From positions 1 through 43,803 of the forward strand of contig CALQCM020000036.1 in assembly GCA_943329075.2 (NCBI GenBank): 43,803 bases of DNA. The letters are read 5' to 3'. Of this stretch, positions 8,398 to 17,437 are shown piece after piece. Under the pieces are notes generated by a model, which was given only the letters and a program-made list of their open reading frames with translations, ran no database searches and had not been told where the DNA came from. Numbering within the stretch: the stretch's first letter is position 1; each line of letters begins with the position of its first letter. The stretch is from Chitinophaga pinensis (GTDB lineage Bacteria; Pseudomonadota; Gammaproteobacteria; Burkholderiales; SG8-41). The position numbers were made by a program, and so were the translations under genes.

Positions 8398-8571
8398 CTA
8401 CCGGGGAGGCAGGACGTCGAAAATGGGTCCGAAATCGTCCACGCACAGGCCGCCGCGTTGTTTTCCCTCGCGGGGCGCCAGGTCACACCGCAGAATATGG
8501 TTGTCGGCTGACGAAAGAATTGCCTTGCAATAATTCTTGCGGCCCGGCGCGGCAGGCGATTTCGTGGCCAT
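8398..8571 (-). CDS. Small 57-residue ORF, unknown function
   Basis: An ATG at 8571 opens a 57-residue frame closed by TAG at 8398-8400. The product begins MATKSPAAPGRKNYCKAILS and ends GLCVDDFGPIFDVLPPR. Its composition is varied and protein-like, with Cys, Asp, Asn, His and Phe spread through it. The overlapping longer frame on the same strand is Arg/Ala/Pro-rich and looks like a shadow. No strong ribosome binding site is seen (GGGAAG lies close to the ATG). I do not recognise the family and no function is proposed. It lies about 85 bases past the end of the ABC ATPase gene and could be the last gene of that transcript. Confidence 0.45.
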   Translation of the reverse strand: MATKSPAAPGRKNYCKAILSSADNHILRCDLAPREGKQRGGLCVDDFGPIFDVLPPR

Positions 8572-8658
8572 GGCTTCCCGGACCCATATTGCGCCGGTTG
8601 CAAGCGGCTACGTCGGCGCGATCGCGGTCGCCGGGTAAACCGGTATTTGCAACGTGAT

Positions 8659-9741
8659 TCAGGCGGCCGGCAGTACCGTGACGGTCACCGGATCAATGCC
8701 GAGCTTCACGCGCGCGCCGACGGTGTGGTTCTGGCCGCCGAAATGCGGCATATCGACTGTGAACACGTTGCCGCCGGCCTCGACGCGATAACGCATGAAT
8801 TCACCGAGAAATTCGCGTTCCGTCACGCTGCCATCGAGCCATATCAGCGTTTCTGATGCCGCTGATTCTGCGGCAATGATCTTGAGCGCGTGCGGCCGGA
8901 TCGCCAGTTCGGCGGCGCCGCTCAGCCCTGATTTGACCGGGATGCGGTGATCGCCGAGCAGCGGCGAGGTAAATCGTGCGGTCGCGTCGACCGCACCGGC
9001 AATCAGATTGATGGTGCCGATGAAGTTGGCGATGAAGCGGTTGACCGGGTGGTCGTAGAGTTCGGTCGGCGCGCCGATTTGCTGGATGACGCCGGCGTCG
9101 AGCACTGCCACGCGGTCGGCGATCGACAGCGCTTCTTCCTGATCATGGGTAACGAAGATGGTCGTAATGCCGAGTTTGCGCTGCAGGGCCAGCAGTTCGG
9201 TGCGCATGTGCACCCTGAGCTTGGCGTCGAGATTGGAGAGCGGTTCGTCGAGCAGCAGCACCTTCGGTTCGATGGCGATGGTGCGTGCGACGGCGACGCG
9301 TTGTTGTTGTCCGCCGGAGAGCTGGTTGGGACGGCGCGCACCGTAGTCGGACAGACCGACCAGGTCGAGCGCCGCAGCGGTGCGGCGTGTAATGTCGGCG
9401 CGCGGCAGTTTGCGTTCTTCAAGGCCGAAAGCGACGTTCTGCGCGACGGTCATGTGCGGCCACAGCGCGTAATTCTGGAACACCATGCCGATGTCGCGCC
9501 GCCAGGGTGAGACGCCGGTGATGTCGGCGCCGTCGACCTTGATGGTGCCGGTCTGCGGCTGGTTGAAACCTGCGAGCATGCGCAGCAGCGTTGATTTGCC
9601 GGAGCCTGACGGTCCGAGCAGCGCGAAAAATTCACCGGGTTCAATTTGCAGGCTGACGTCGCGCAGCACTTGTGTCGCGCCGTAGGCGAGGCTGACGTTG
9701 TCGATATCGACGCGGACTTTGCGGTTTACGACCGTGTTCAT
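8659..9741 (-). CDS. ABC transporter ATPase, Fe3+/phosphonate-type importer
   Basis: The 360-residue ATP-binding subunit shows Walker A GPSGSGKST at 43-51, the Q-loop VFQNY, signature LSGGQQQRV at 141-149, Walker B VLLLDEP near 161-167 and the switch histidine in FVTHDQEEAL near 199. A C-terminal TOBE-like domain follows from about 240. This is the FbpC/PotA/PhnT group that powers import of ferric iron, polyamines or phosphonates. The start overlaps the permease stop by ATGA, so the two are coupled. The substrate cannot be told from the ATPase. Confidence 0.9.
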   Translation of the reverse strand: MNTVVNRKVRVDIDNVSLAYGATQVLRDVSLQIEPGEFFALLGPSGSGKSTLLRMLAGFNQPQTGTIKVDGADITGVSPWRRDIGMVFQNYALWPHMTVAQNVAFGLEERKLPRADITRRTAAALDLVGLSDYGARRPNQLSGGQQQRVAVARTIAIEPKVLLLDEPLSNLDAKLRVHMRTELLALQRKLGITTIFVTHDQEEALSIADRVAVLDAGVIQQIGAPTELYDHPVNRFIANFIGTINLIAGAVDATARFTSPLLGDHRIPVKSGLSGAAELAIRPHALKIIAAESAASETLIWLDGSVTEREFLGEFMRYRVEAGGNVFTVDMPHFGGQNHTVGARVKLGIDPVTVTVLPAA

Positions 9742-11441
9742 GCATGGGCTCCGGTGTTGAGCGGATTGCTGTCCTGGCCCGCAGCGCGACTGCGGATCAG
9801 GCGGTTGGAGAAATAGGTGCCGATGGCGACCGTGACAACGGCAACCACGCCGAGCGCGGCGCCGGGGCCACGGCCGGCAATGCTCTGCATGTAGAGATAA
9901 ATGCCGTAGGACATCGGCGCATTGCTCTGTGCGGTGACCAGCATGATGGTCGCCGAGAGTTCAACCGCGGCGGTGAGAAAGCTGGTGACGAAGCCGGCGA
10001 GGATGCCGCCGGCCATCAAGGGCACCACCACGCGATAGATGGTGCGGTTCTTCGAGGCGCCAAGATTTTCGGCGGCTTCTTCGAGGGATATGTGCAACTG
10101 TTGCAGCGCCGCCGTGCACGAGCGCAGCGCATAGGGCAGGCGCCGCACCGCATAGGCGATGACGATGATCAGCCAGAATGCGGTGAAGGGTTCATCGGTG
10201 AACGGCAACTGGAAATCCTTGAAGGTGCGCAGGTAACCGATACCGAGTACGACTCCCGGAATGGCGATGGCACCGGTAGCGGCCAGATCGAGCCACTGGC
10301 GGCCGGCCAGTTTGGTGCGCAGGATCAGGTAGGCAATGGCGGTGCCGAGGATGACGTCGGCGCCAGCGGCGAGTCCGCAGTAAAGCAGCGTGTTGGCCAT
10401 CATGCCTGAGGAATCGCGGAACACGGTGGCGTAGTTGTCGAGCGTGTAGACGTCGGGCACCACCGAATAGCTCCAGACCTTTGAGAATGAAAGGAGCAGG
10501 ATGCCCAGATGCGGCGACAGCACAACGAGCAGGACGAGAATGATCCAGCCGTAGGCGAACACCGCCTGCCAGGGTTTGAGCTCGCGTTTGGCCAGCGTCG
10601 AGCCGCCGCGCTGTTGTGTGGCGTAGTCGCGCCCGCGCATGAGCCAGGTCGAGCCCCACAGTGCGATGATGGAGGCGATCACCATGATGAGGCTGGCGAC
10701 GTAACCGATCGGGTCGTCGATGCCGATTGAGGTGATGCGCAGGTAGGCCTGGGCAGCGAGGATGTTGGTGACGTTCAACACCAGTGGCGTGCCGACGTCG
10801 TCGAACACCTTCAGGAAAACGAGTGCGGCGCCGGCGAGGTAACCGGGCATGGCGAGCGGAAAGACGATGCGGCGGAACAGGCGAAAGCCGCTGGCGCCGA
10901 GGTTTTGCGCCGACTCTTCCATGGCGCTGTCGATGTTGGCGAGTGCCACGGTGAGATTCAGCAGGATGAACGGAAAGTAATGCAGCGCCTCGACAAAGAT
11001 CACGCCATTCAAGCCCTCCATGAACGGAATGCCGAAGCCGAACCAGTCGTTGAACAACAGGTTGACCGAACCGCTGCGGCCGAACAGCAGTTGCATGGCC
11101 GCCGCGCCGACGAAGGGCGGCATGATCAGCGGCAGCACACCCAGCGTCTGGATCAGCACCGCGCCGCGAAAGCGGAAGCGCATTGTGAAGTAGGCCAGCG
11201 GCAGCGAGATGAGCGACGAGATCAACACGCTCATGCCGCCGACGTAAAGGCTGTTGTAAAACGACTCGCGCATCAGCGTCAGGCTGAAGAACGAACCGAA
11301 ATGCGAGAACGTCAGGCTGCCGTCGCTGTTGGTGAAGGCGACGTAGATGACGGTTGCCACCGGAATCAGCAGGAACAGAATAAGCAGCGCCGCGATCACC
11401 AGTGCAATCGTGGCGTGCGTGAAGCTCAGGCGTTGTGTCAT
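9738..11441 (-). CDS. ABC importer permease, duplicated domains in one chain
   Basis: The 567-residue inner-membrane protein carries two binding-protein-dependent permease domains in tandem, as in FbpB/AfuB-type permeases. EAA-like loops are visible in both halves (EESAQNLGASGFRLFRRIV and EEAAENLGASKNRTIYRVV). About twelve helices are expected. One chain therefore supplies both halves of the channel, consistent with only one permease gene in the cluster. The ATG at 11441 was chosen because the upstream in-frame extension lacks a ribosome site. The gap to the upstream binding-protein gene holds a REP-like element. Confidence 0.9.
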   Translation of the reverse strand: MTQRLSFTHATIALVIAALLILFLLIPVATVIYVAFTNSDGSLTFSHFGSFFSLTLMRESFYNSLYVGGMSVLISSLISLPLAYFTMRFRFRGAVLIQTLGVLPLIMPPFVGAAAMQLLFGRSGSVNLLFNDWFGFGIPFMEGLNGVIFVEALHYFPFILLNLTVALANIDSAMEESAQNLGASGFRLFRRIVFPLAMPGYLAGAALVFLKVFDDVGTPLVLNVTNILAAQAYLRITSIGIDDPIGYVASLIMVIASIIALWGSTWLMRGRDYATQQRGGSTLAKRELKPWQAVFAYGWIILVLLVVLSPHLGILLLSFSKVWSYSVVPDVYTLDNYATVFRDSSGMMANTLLYCGLAAGADVILGTAIAYLILRTKLAGRQWLDLAATGAIAIPGVVLGIGYLRTFKDFQLPFTDEPFTAFWLIIVIAYAVRRLPYALRSCTAALQQLHISLEEAAENLGASKNRTIYRVVVPLMAGGILAGFVTSFLTAAVELSATIMLVTAQSNAPMSYGIYLYMQSIAGRGPGAALGVVAVVTVAIGTYFSNRLIRSRAAGQDSNPLNTGAHA

Positions 11442-11483
11442 TGTCTGGCAGCCTGTCGAATATCTGCGGCGGTCAATATTACT

Positions 11484-11571
11484 CGTCATTCCCGCGCAAG
11501 CGGGAATCCAGTAAGGCGTCGATTCTTTGCGATGCCGGTTGACTGGGCTCCCGCTTGTGCGGCAGCGACGG
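11484..11571. repeat. REP-like element with inverted ends
   Basis: Begins CGTCATTCCCGC and contains a perfect hairpin, ATTCCCGC (11488-11495), loop GCAA, GCGGGAAT (11500-11507), then GAATCCAGT. A decayed inverted copy (ACTGGGCTCCCGCTT from 11542) closes the element. This matches the CGTCATTCCCGC-type dispersed repeat familiar in proteobacterial genomes. It sits between the binding-protein gene and the permease gene of the same transporter, where it could stabilise the upstream mRNA segment. Confidence 0.65.
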
Positions 11572-11609
11572 GATTATTTTTCCCGATGTTAAACACGGTG
11601 CCGCCGACG

Positions 11610-12932
11610 CTACTTCGCAAGCGCGGCCGCCTGGTTGGCGAGTTCAACGGCGCGCGCGTAGTTCTTGCGCGCCGTGTTGCTCCAGTATTCCTCGAGCGCG
11701 GTGGTTTGCTTGGTTTTATCGGCGTCGCGTTTGGTGTTGCGGTAGAGCGCGAGGAATTCCTTGTCCTTCGATTTTTCTTCGCTGACGACCGGCGAGTAGG
11801 CCAGGTCGCGCGCGTCTTCCAGCAGCTTCTGCGCCGGCGCATTGTTCTTGCCGGTGAGTTTGGCGGCCGCATCATTGATGGCTTTGGCGGCGGCAATCAG
11901 GTCCTTGTGTTTGAACGTGATGGCCTGGTCAAAAATAGAACTCACCACGTAGTAGCGCGACTCGGCCAGATCCGAGTCGAAATTGACCTTCGGTTTGATC
12001 GTGCCGGTAAACGGATTGGGGAAGCCGGCCGGTGCTTTTTTGTAGGCGCTGGGCAACACCGGCAGGCGGCTGATGGCCGGATCGAACAACAGTTCCTGGC
12101 CTTCGGGCGACATCGTGTAGTTGACGAATTTTTTCGCGTTGTCGGCATTTTTGGCGCCGGCGACGATGCCGATGTTGGCGGGCACGATGGCCGTCACCGA
12201 CGGATAGACGAACTGCACCGGAAACTTCGAGGCCATGCCGGCCAGCCCAAAGAAATCAATCACGAGGCCAATGCCGTACTGGCCGTTGTTGACACCGTCG
12301 GGCACGCCGAAGCTGCGTTCGGTGATGGCGGCGCAGTTGGCGGCGATCATCAGCATCTGGCGCCAGCCCTTGGCCCAGCCTTCGCCCTGCAGGATGGTTT
12401 CGACGGTGAGGTGGGTGGTGCCCGAGCGCGAGGGTGAAGACATCGCGACGTGGCTGAAATAGACCGGCTTGGTCAGATCCGACCATTCCTTCGGATCGGG
12501 CAGCTTGTTGGCCTTGGTGTACCGCGTGTTCCACATGATGCCGTAGCCGGCCAGCGCCTGACCGAGGTAGTAGCCCTGCGGGTCGTTGATCGGGTAGTTG
12601 CCGATCTTGGCCGGTACTTCTTTCGCCGGCGATTCGATTTTGGCGAGCAGCTTTTCCGCAGCCAGCACTTCAAAGGCATCGGGCGCGGAAACCCAGAACA
12701 CGTCGGGCTTGTTGCTGGCGGGGGCTTCGCGAATATAGGCGACGCCGGCGGGCGTGGGTTTATTCAGGATCTCGACCTTGATACCGGGGTTCTTCGCCTC
12801 GAAGGCCTTTTTGTAGGCCTCGGTCAGTTCCTTCGGGAAGGAGGTTACGATCACCACCTGCTGTTGGGCATGAGCGGCGGTTGCAGCTAGCGCAAGCAGG
12901 GCAGCAGCAAGGCTGGATTTGAAGGGATTCAA
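11610..12932 (-). CDS. ABC transporter periplasmic substrate-binding protein
   Basis: A 440-residue type-II binding protein. The best start is the TTG at 12932, with AGGAG (complement of 12939-12943) six bases upstream. It gives a clean Sec signal peptide ending ATAAHA. Recognisable features of the iron/phosphonate/organophosphate binding-protein group are VVIVTSFPKELTEAYKKAF at the start of the mature chain, then DVFWVSAPDAFEVL, GIMWNTRY and NADNAKKFVNYTMSPEGQEL. The last 100 residues form a long helical Lys/Asp-rich tail, making it larger than the usual 330-350 residues. The exact ligand is not evident; ferric iron, phosphonate and sugar phosphate are all possible. It is the first gene of the cluster. 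Confidence 0.85.
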   Translation of the reverse strand: MNPFKSSLAAALLALAATAAHAQQQVVIVTSFPKELTEAYKKAFEAKNPGIKVEILNKPTPAGVAYIREAPASNKPDVFWVSAPDAFEVLAAEKLLAKIESPAKEVPAKIGNYPINDPQGYYLGQALAGYGIMWNTRYTKANKLPDPKEWSDLTKPVYFSHVAMSSPSRSGTTHLTVETILQGEGWAKGWRQMLMIAANCAAITERSFGVPDGVNNGQYGIGLVIDFFGLAGMASKFPVQFVYPSVTAIVPANIGIVAGAKNADNAKKFVNYTMSPEGQELLFDPAISRLPVLPSAYKKAPAGFPNPFTGTIKPKVNFDSDLAESRYYVVSSIFDQAITFKHKDLIAAAKAINDAAAKLTGKNNAPAQKLLEDARDLAYSPVVSEEKSKDKEFLALYRNTKRDADKTKQTTALEEYWSNTARKNYARAVELANQAAALAK

Positions 12933-13012
12933 GGCATACTCCTGCAGTGGTTCGTGGGCGGCCAATATTACCGACGGCAGGTGTAAATTGCCACCGCGCA
13001 GGGCAATCAGGG

Positions 13013-13040
13013 CTTGAATTTCCATTAAACGGCCCCAACT
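13013..13040 (+). promoter_or_regulatory. Sigma-32-type heat-shock promoter of htpG
   Basis: CTTGAA (13013-13018), a 14-base spacer and CCCCAACT (13033-13040) match the sigma-32 pattern CTTGAA-N13-17-CCCCATNT closely. The predicted transcript start would lie about 40 bases before the htpG start codon. HtpG is a classic heat-shock protein, so the site and the gene support each other. Confidence 0.7.
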
Positions 13041-13088
13041 GGCCAAGGTTTGACGGAATTTACGAATTCAAAAGGGGAATTGGCAAGA

Positions 13089-15017
13089 ATGAACACCGCA
13101 ACCAAAGAAACGATGGGCTTTCAGACCGAGGTCCGGCAACTGCTGGATCTGATGATCCACTCGCTCTACAGCAATAAGGAAATTTTCCTGCGCGAGCTGG
13201 TTTCCAATGCGTCGGATGCCTGTGACAAACTGCGCTTTGAGGCGCTCACCAATAAAGACCTTTTTGAAAACGACGCCGAGCTGAAAATCCGCGTCAGCTT
13301 CGACAAGGTCGCGCGCACCATCACCATCGCTGACAACGGCATCGGTATGTCGCGCGAGGAAGTTATCGCCAACATCGGCACCATCGCCCGCTCCGGTACA
13401 CGCGAATTTTTCAAATCATTGAGTGGCGACCAGGCCAAGGACGCCAATCTGATCGGCCAGTTCGGCGTCGGCTTTTATTCGTCGTTCATCGTCGCCGATA
13501 AGGTGACGCTGACGACGCGCCGCGCCGCGGCCGCAACGGCGGACGGCGTGCGCTGGGAGTCCGACGGCGGTGGCGAGTTCACCATCGAGCCGGCTGAGAA
13601 GGCCGCGCGCGGCACGGAAATCACGCTGCATTTGCGCGAAGGCGAGGATGATTTCCTGTCAGGCAGCCGCCTGCGTTCGATTATCGGCAAGTATTCGGAC
13701 CACATCGTGCTGCCGGTGCTGATGAAGAAGGAAGAGTGGGACAAGGACAAATCCGAATATGTAATCAAGGACGAAGACGAGACCGTCAATCAGGCCAACG
13801 CGCTGTGGGCGCGCGCCAAGGCCGATATCACGCAGGAGCAGTACGACGAGTTCTACAAACACGTCGCGCACGACTTCGAGGGCCCGCTGTGCCACTCGCA
13901 CGCGCGCGTCGAGGGCAGCAAGGAATACACGCTGCTGCTCTACGTGCCGAAGAAGGCGCCGTTCGACCTCTTTGATCGCGAACACCGTCACGGCATCAAG
14001 CTGTATGTGCGCCGCGTCTTCATCATGGACGATGCCGAGCAGCTGATGCCGAACTATCTGCGCTTTGTGCGCGGCGTCATTGACTCCAGTGACCTGCCGC
14101 TAAACGTATCGCGCGAAATTCTGCAGCAGTCGAAGGACATCGATGCGATTCGCGCCGGCGCGACGCGCCGGGTGCTCGGCATGATCGAAGAGCTCGCCAA
14201 TAGTGAAAACGACGGCGACAAGGAGAAGTTCGCCACCTTCTGGCGGGAGTTCGGCCGGGTCTTCAAGGAAGGCATTGGCGAGGACAATGCCAACCGCGAG
14301 CGCATCGCGAAAATCTGCCGTTTCGCCTCGACCAAAGCCGACACCGAAGCGCAGGACGTTTCTTTGGCCGACTACATCGCACGCATGAAGCCGGAGCAGG
14401 AGAAAATTTATTACGTCACCGCCGACAGCTTCGCAGCGGCGAAGAACAGTCCGCATCTCGAAGTCTTCCGCAAAAAGGGCATCGAAGTGCTGATTCTGTC
14501 GGAGCGCATCGACGAGTGGGTGGTGTCGCATCTGAACGAATTTGAAGGCAAACAATTGCAGTCGGTGGCCAAGGGCGAACTCGATCTCGGTAAACTCGCC
14601 GATGAGGAAGACAAGAAGGAACAGGAAAAAGACGCTGGCGAATACAAGGACCTGGTCGAAAAAATCAAGAAGGCGCTGGGCGAGGGCGTGCAGGATGTGC
14701 GCACCACCACGCGCCTCACCGAATCGCCGGCCTGTCTGGTCTCGGAACAGTTCGGTATGGGCGGCAATCTCGAACGCCTGCTGAAGGCGGCGGGGCAGAA
14801 GGTGCCGTCAACCAAACCCATCCTCGAAATCAACCCGCGCCATCCGCTGCTGCAGCGTTTGAAATACGAGGCCGAAGGCCAGCGCTTTGACGACTGGTGC
14901 CACGTGCTGTTTGATCAGGCGCTGTTGTCCGAGGGTGGACAGCTCGAAGACCCGGCGGCTTTCGTCAAACGCCTCAATCAGCTGATGCTGGTGCTCGACG
15001 GCAAGGCGGCGTCCTGA
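13089..15017 (+). CDS. htpG: HtpG, bacterial Hsp90 chaperone
   Basis: The 642-residue cytosolic ATP-dependent chaperone acts in protein folding and proteostasis. The N-terminal GHKL ATPase domain shows [15 protein letters not shown] (near 36-50), DNGIGM and GQFGVGFYS. The middle and C-terminal dimerisation domains follow in the usual order, ending with the NPRHPLL motif region. Length fits the family (E. coli about 624). The ATG at 13089 gives an N-terminus matching HtpG. The 39-base longer frame is rejected. A sigma-32-like promoter lies just upstream. It is convergent with the cysteine-rich gene ending 4 bases away. Confidence 0.97.
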   Translation: MNTATKETMGFQTEVRQLLDLMIHSLYSNKEIFLRELVSNASDACDKLRFEALTNKDLFENDAELKIRVSFDKVARTITIADNGIGMSREEVIANIGTIARSGTREFFKSLSGDQAKDANLIGQFGVGFYSSFIVADKVTLTTRRAAAATADGVRWESDGGGEFTIEPAEKAARGTEITLHLREGEDDFLSGSRLRSIIGKYSDHIVLPVLMKKEEWDKDKSEYVIKDEDETVNQANALWARAKADITQEQYDEFYKHVAHDFEGPLCHSHARVEGSKEYTLLLYVPKKAPFDLFDREHRHGIKLYVRRVFIMDDAEQLMPNYLRFVRGVIDSSDLPLNVSREILQQSKDIDAIRAGATRRVLGMIEELANSENDGDKEKFATFWREFGRVFKEGIGEDNANRERIAKICRFASTKADTEAQDVSLADYIARMKPEQEKIYYVTADSFAAAKNSPHLEVFRKKGIEVLILSERIDEWVVSHLNEFEGKQLQSVAKGELDLGKLADEEDKKEQEKDAGEYKDLVEKIKKALGEGVQDVRTTTRLTESPACLVSEQFGMGGNLERLLKAAGQKVPSTKPILEINPRHPLLQRLKYEAEGQRFDDWCHVLFDQALLSEGGQLEDPAAFVKRLNQLMLVLDGKAAS

Positions 15018-15020
15018 GGC

Positions 15021-15530
15021 TCAGGGTTTGAGCAGGCGCTCGGGCAGCTTGCCTTTGTTGGCGAGGCACAGAAAGTAGCTGAGCGGATCTTCGAGGCATT
15101 TGGCGTAATGGGTATTGCGCGCGCTGCATGCCGCTTGCAGCGATGCTTTTTCGTGCGCGCAATTGGCCACTGCAGCCGGTTTTGCGATGTTCGGCAGGTA
15201 TTTGGTAAAACACGCCGTGAAGTCCGGATACTTTGCCTTGTTGCGGCAGGCCAGAACGAGTTCGTTGCGCCAGATGCAATACTCGAGGTCTGCCGGCAGC
15301 ACGTAAGTGCAGTTGGCGGTTTGCGCCGGGTCCGGCGGTGGCGGCTCGACGGCCTCAAGTTTCGGTTCGATCTGCGTCACGGTGATGTCGCGCACGCATT
15401 TGTCGAGCGCGTCGCCGTGAAGACTGGCGCAGGCCGGCGGCAGCAGACTCATCTGTGCGCATGCGGCGGCCGCGGCGATTGAAAATGCTGCACCCAGCAG
15501 ACAGGCTAACGTTCGTTTCGCCGTATACAT
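15021..15530 (-). CDS. Cysteine-rich exported protein, unknown
   Basis: The 169-residue product starts with a signal peptide (LACLLGAAFSIAAAAACAQ), then a mature chain with about ten cysteines, many in short helical settings such as KCV, YCIW, ACR, ACFT and KCLEDP. An even count suggests disulfides in the periplasm. Spacing does not form CxxCH, so it is not a c-type cytochrome. A proline-rich linker (PPPPDP) separates N- and C-terminal parts. The cysteine before AQ might be a lipidation site, but the lipobox is poor. The ATG at 15530 was preferred over an upstream start that would put charged residues before the signal peptide. The family is not recognised. Confidence 0.65.
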   Translation of the reverse strand: MYTAKRTLACLLGAAFSIAAAAACAQMSLLPPACASLHGDALDKCVRDITVTQIEPKLEAVEPPPPDPAQTANCTYVLPADLEYCIWRNELVLACRNKAKYPDFTACFTKYLPNIAKPAAVANCAHEKASLQAACSARNTHYAKCLEDPLSYFLCLANKGKLPERLLKP

Positions 15531-15647
15531 TTCGATTCGTTTCCCGTTTCGCCGCACGTTTTCGATGCTGGTTGCGGGTTGCCGACAACGCGCCGCGTGG
15601 CTGCTCCGATTGATTTATTATAGCGCGATGGTTTTTTCGGGTTCGAC

Positions 15648-17423
15648 ATGAACGCGCGCAGCGGATGGCGCTCCGCACTGGCGATTTTTATGATCGCAAT
15701 GGCGGCGGTTTCAACACGCATCGCCGATCCTTTCGACCTGAACCTGCTCGACCGCCAGTTCACCTGGCTGCGCGCGAATTATCCGCAGCCCTCGGCGCAT
15801 GAAGTCGTCATTGTCGGCATCGATCAGCAGACCACCGAAATATTGCGTGAACCGCTGGCGTTGTGGCACGCGCACCTGGGCAAATTTCTGCGCGCCATGG
15901 GCGATGCCGGTGCCACAGTCGTCGGGCTCGATGTCGTGCTGCCCGATCGCAGCTATGAATCGCTGCTGCCGGGGCTCGACCGCACGTTGCTGGTGGAACT
16001 GGTATCGGCGCGCACTCGCCTGCCGGTGGTGTTGGGTTTGACCGCGGACCCGGCCGGCAGGCCGCGCACGGTCTATCCGGCCTTTCTCACGGCGGCGGGC
16101 GCCGACGCGGCGGGGTTTGTGCTGTTTCCGACCGACCGCGATGGTGTGGTGCGCCGCTTCGACGAGCGCATCGATGTCGCCGGTGGCGCGGTGCCGACAC
16201 TGGCCGGGCAGATGGCGCGCGCGCTGGGCGCAAACGCCGGCGCAGGCGTGATCAATTATGCCGCCGGTGAAAAAATCCGCTATGTGCCGCTGCAGCAGGT
16301 GCTGGCCTGGCAAGCCGCGGGCAATCGCGACGAACTCGCCAAGGCGTTCGGCGGCAAACCGGTGTTGCTGGGCAGTGTGCTGCGGTTTGAAGACCGTCTC
16401 GCCGTGCCGCTCAACCCGGCGGCATGGGATCCGGAACCGGCCAACGCCGCCGGCGTGGTTGTGCATGCGCAGGCGCTGCGCAATCTGCTCGATGGCAGTT
16501 TGATCGCGCGTGTGCCGGTGTGGATGTCGTGGCTGCTGTGCGCGCTGCTGGTAGTGGCGGGCCTCGCGGTGGCGACGACCGCGGCCGCGCTGGTGGTTGC
16601 GTCGGGCGGCGTCATTGCGATTGTCATTGCATCCACCTGGCTGTTGAGCCGCGGCTGGCAGTTGCCACCGGTGGTGCCGATGGCCGCGTTGTTGCTCGCG
16701 GTGGCGGTGCGCCGTCTGCTCGATGCGACGCGCGAGTTGCGCGAGCAGCGCCAGTTGCGCCGCATTTTTTCCGCGCATGTCAGTCCGCAGATCCTGCAAC
16801 AGATCGTGCAAAGCGAAGAGCAACCCGGACTGGGCGGCCAGCGTTACCGCATTTGCGTGTTGTTTGCCGACATTCGGGGTTTCACCGAACGCAGTGAAAC
16901 CATGACGCCGGAGGCGGCGATCACGCTGCTGAATAATTATTTTAACCACATGACCGCCTGCATCCACGAAGCCGGCGGCACCGTCGATAAATTCCTTGGC
17001 GACGGCATCATGGCGTTTTTCGGCGCGCCGCAGGCGCTCGACAATCCCTGCGAACCGGCGTTTCGCGCGGCCCGCGACATGCTGGCTCGCCTGCGGACAT
17101 TGAACGATGAACTGGCCGCCCGCGGCGAGGCACCGATCGTCATCGGCATCGGACTGCACGCCGGGGATGCGGTGGTCGGCCATGTCGGCTCGGACACGCG
17201 CCACGACTACACGGCGATTGGTGACACAGTCAATGTGGCCTCCAGGCTTGAAGGGCTGACCAAGGATGTCAACTTTCCGCTGGTCTGTTCCGTTACGGTG
17301 TTCGGCGCGCTCGCCGCTAACGCGGGCTTTGTGCCGCTCGGCGAACGCGCGATCAAAGGGCACCGCCCGGTTGACGTGTTCGGCTGGCATCCCGACAAAG
17401 GCGCCGCAGCGCAACGTTTTTAA
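15648..17423 (+). CDS. CHASE2-domain adenylate cyclase, class III
   Basis: The 591-residue inner-membrane receptor cyclase has an N-terminal membrane anchor and an extracytoplasmic CHASE2 sensor domain (about 30-270, including VVIVGIDQQT and GLDVVLPDRS). About three closely spaced helices follow (290-355), then a cytoplasmic class III cyclase domain. The two metal aspartates are D408 in FADIRGF and the first D of FLGDG at 452. The lysine in VDKFLGDG favours ATP over GTP, and YTAIGDTVNVASRLEG carries the transition-state residues. It should make cAMP in response to a periplasmic signal. The ligand is unknown. The gene for a FecR-like exported protein starts 14 bases later, a pairing seen elsewhere for CHASE2 cyclases. 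Confidence 0.9.
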   Translation: MNARSGWRSALAIFMIAMAAVSTRIADPFDLNLLDRQFTWLRANYPQPSAHEVVIVGIDQQTTEILREPLALWHAHLGKFLRAMGDAGATVVGLDVVLPDRSYESLLPGLDRTLLVELVSARTRLPVVLGLTADPAGRPRTVYPAFLTAAGADAAGFVLFPTDRDGVVRRFDERIDVAGGAVPTLAGQMARALGANAGAGVINYAAGEKIRYVPLQQVLAWQAAGNRDELAKAFGGKPVLLGSVLRFEDRLAVPLNPAAWDPEPANAAGVVVHAQALRNLLDGSLIARVPVWMSWLLCALLVVAGLAVATTAAALVVASGGVIAIVIASTWLLSRGWQLPPVVPMAALLLAVAVRRLLDATRELREQRQLRRIFSAHVSPQILQQIVQSEEQPGLGGQRYRICVLFADIRGFTERSETMTPEAAITLLNNYFNHMTACIHEAGGTVDKFLGDGIMAFFGAPQALDNPCEPAFRAARDMLARLRTLNDELAARGEAPIVIGIGLHAGDAVVGHVGSDTRHDYTAIGDTVNVASRLEGLTKDVNFPLVCSVTVFGALAANAGFVPLGERAIKGHRPVDVFGWHPDKGAAAQRF

Positions 17424-17437
17424 ACAGGGGAATATCA

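Noticed and set aside
8265..8603. 112-codon minus-strand ORF in the spacer before the ABC ATPase gene
   Set aside because: Composition is poor; the alternative 57-residue frame inside it looks far more like a protein.
10905..12437. 510-codon plus-strand ORF opposite the ABC importer genes
   Set aside because: It is antisense to a clear permease and binding protein, and is Arg/His/Gln-rich without domains.
15021..15530. Cysteine-rich exported protein considered as a c-type cytochrome
   Set aside because: No CxxCH haem-binding motif is present.
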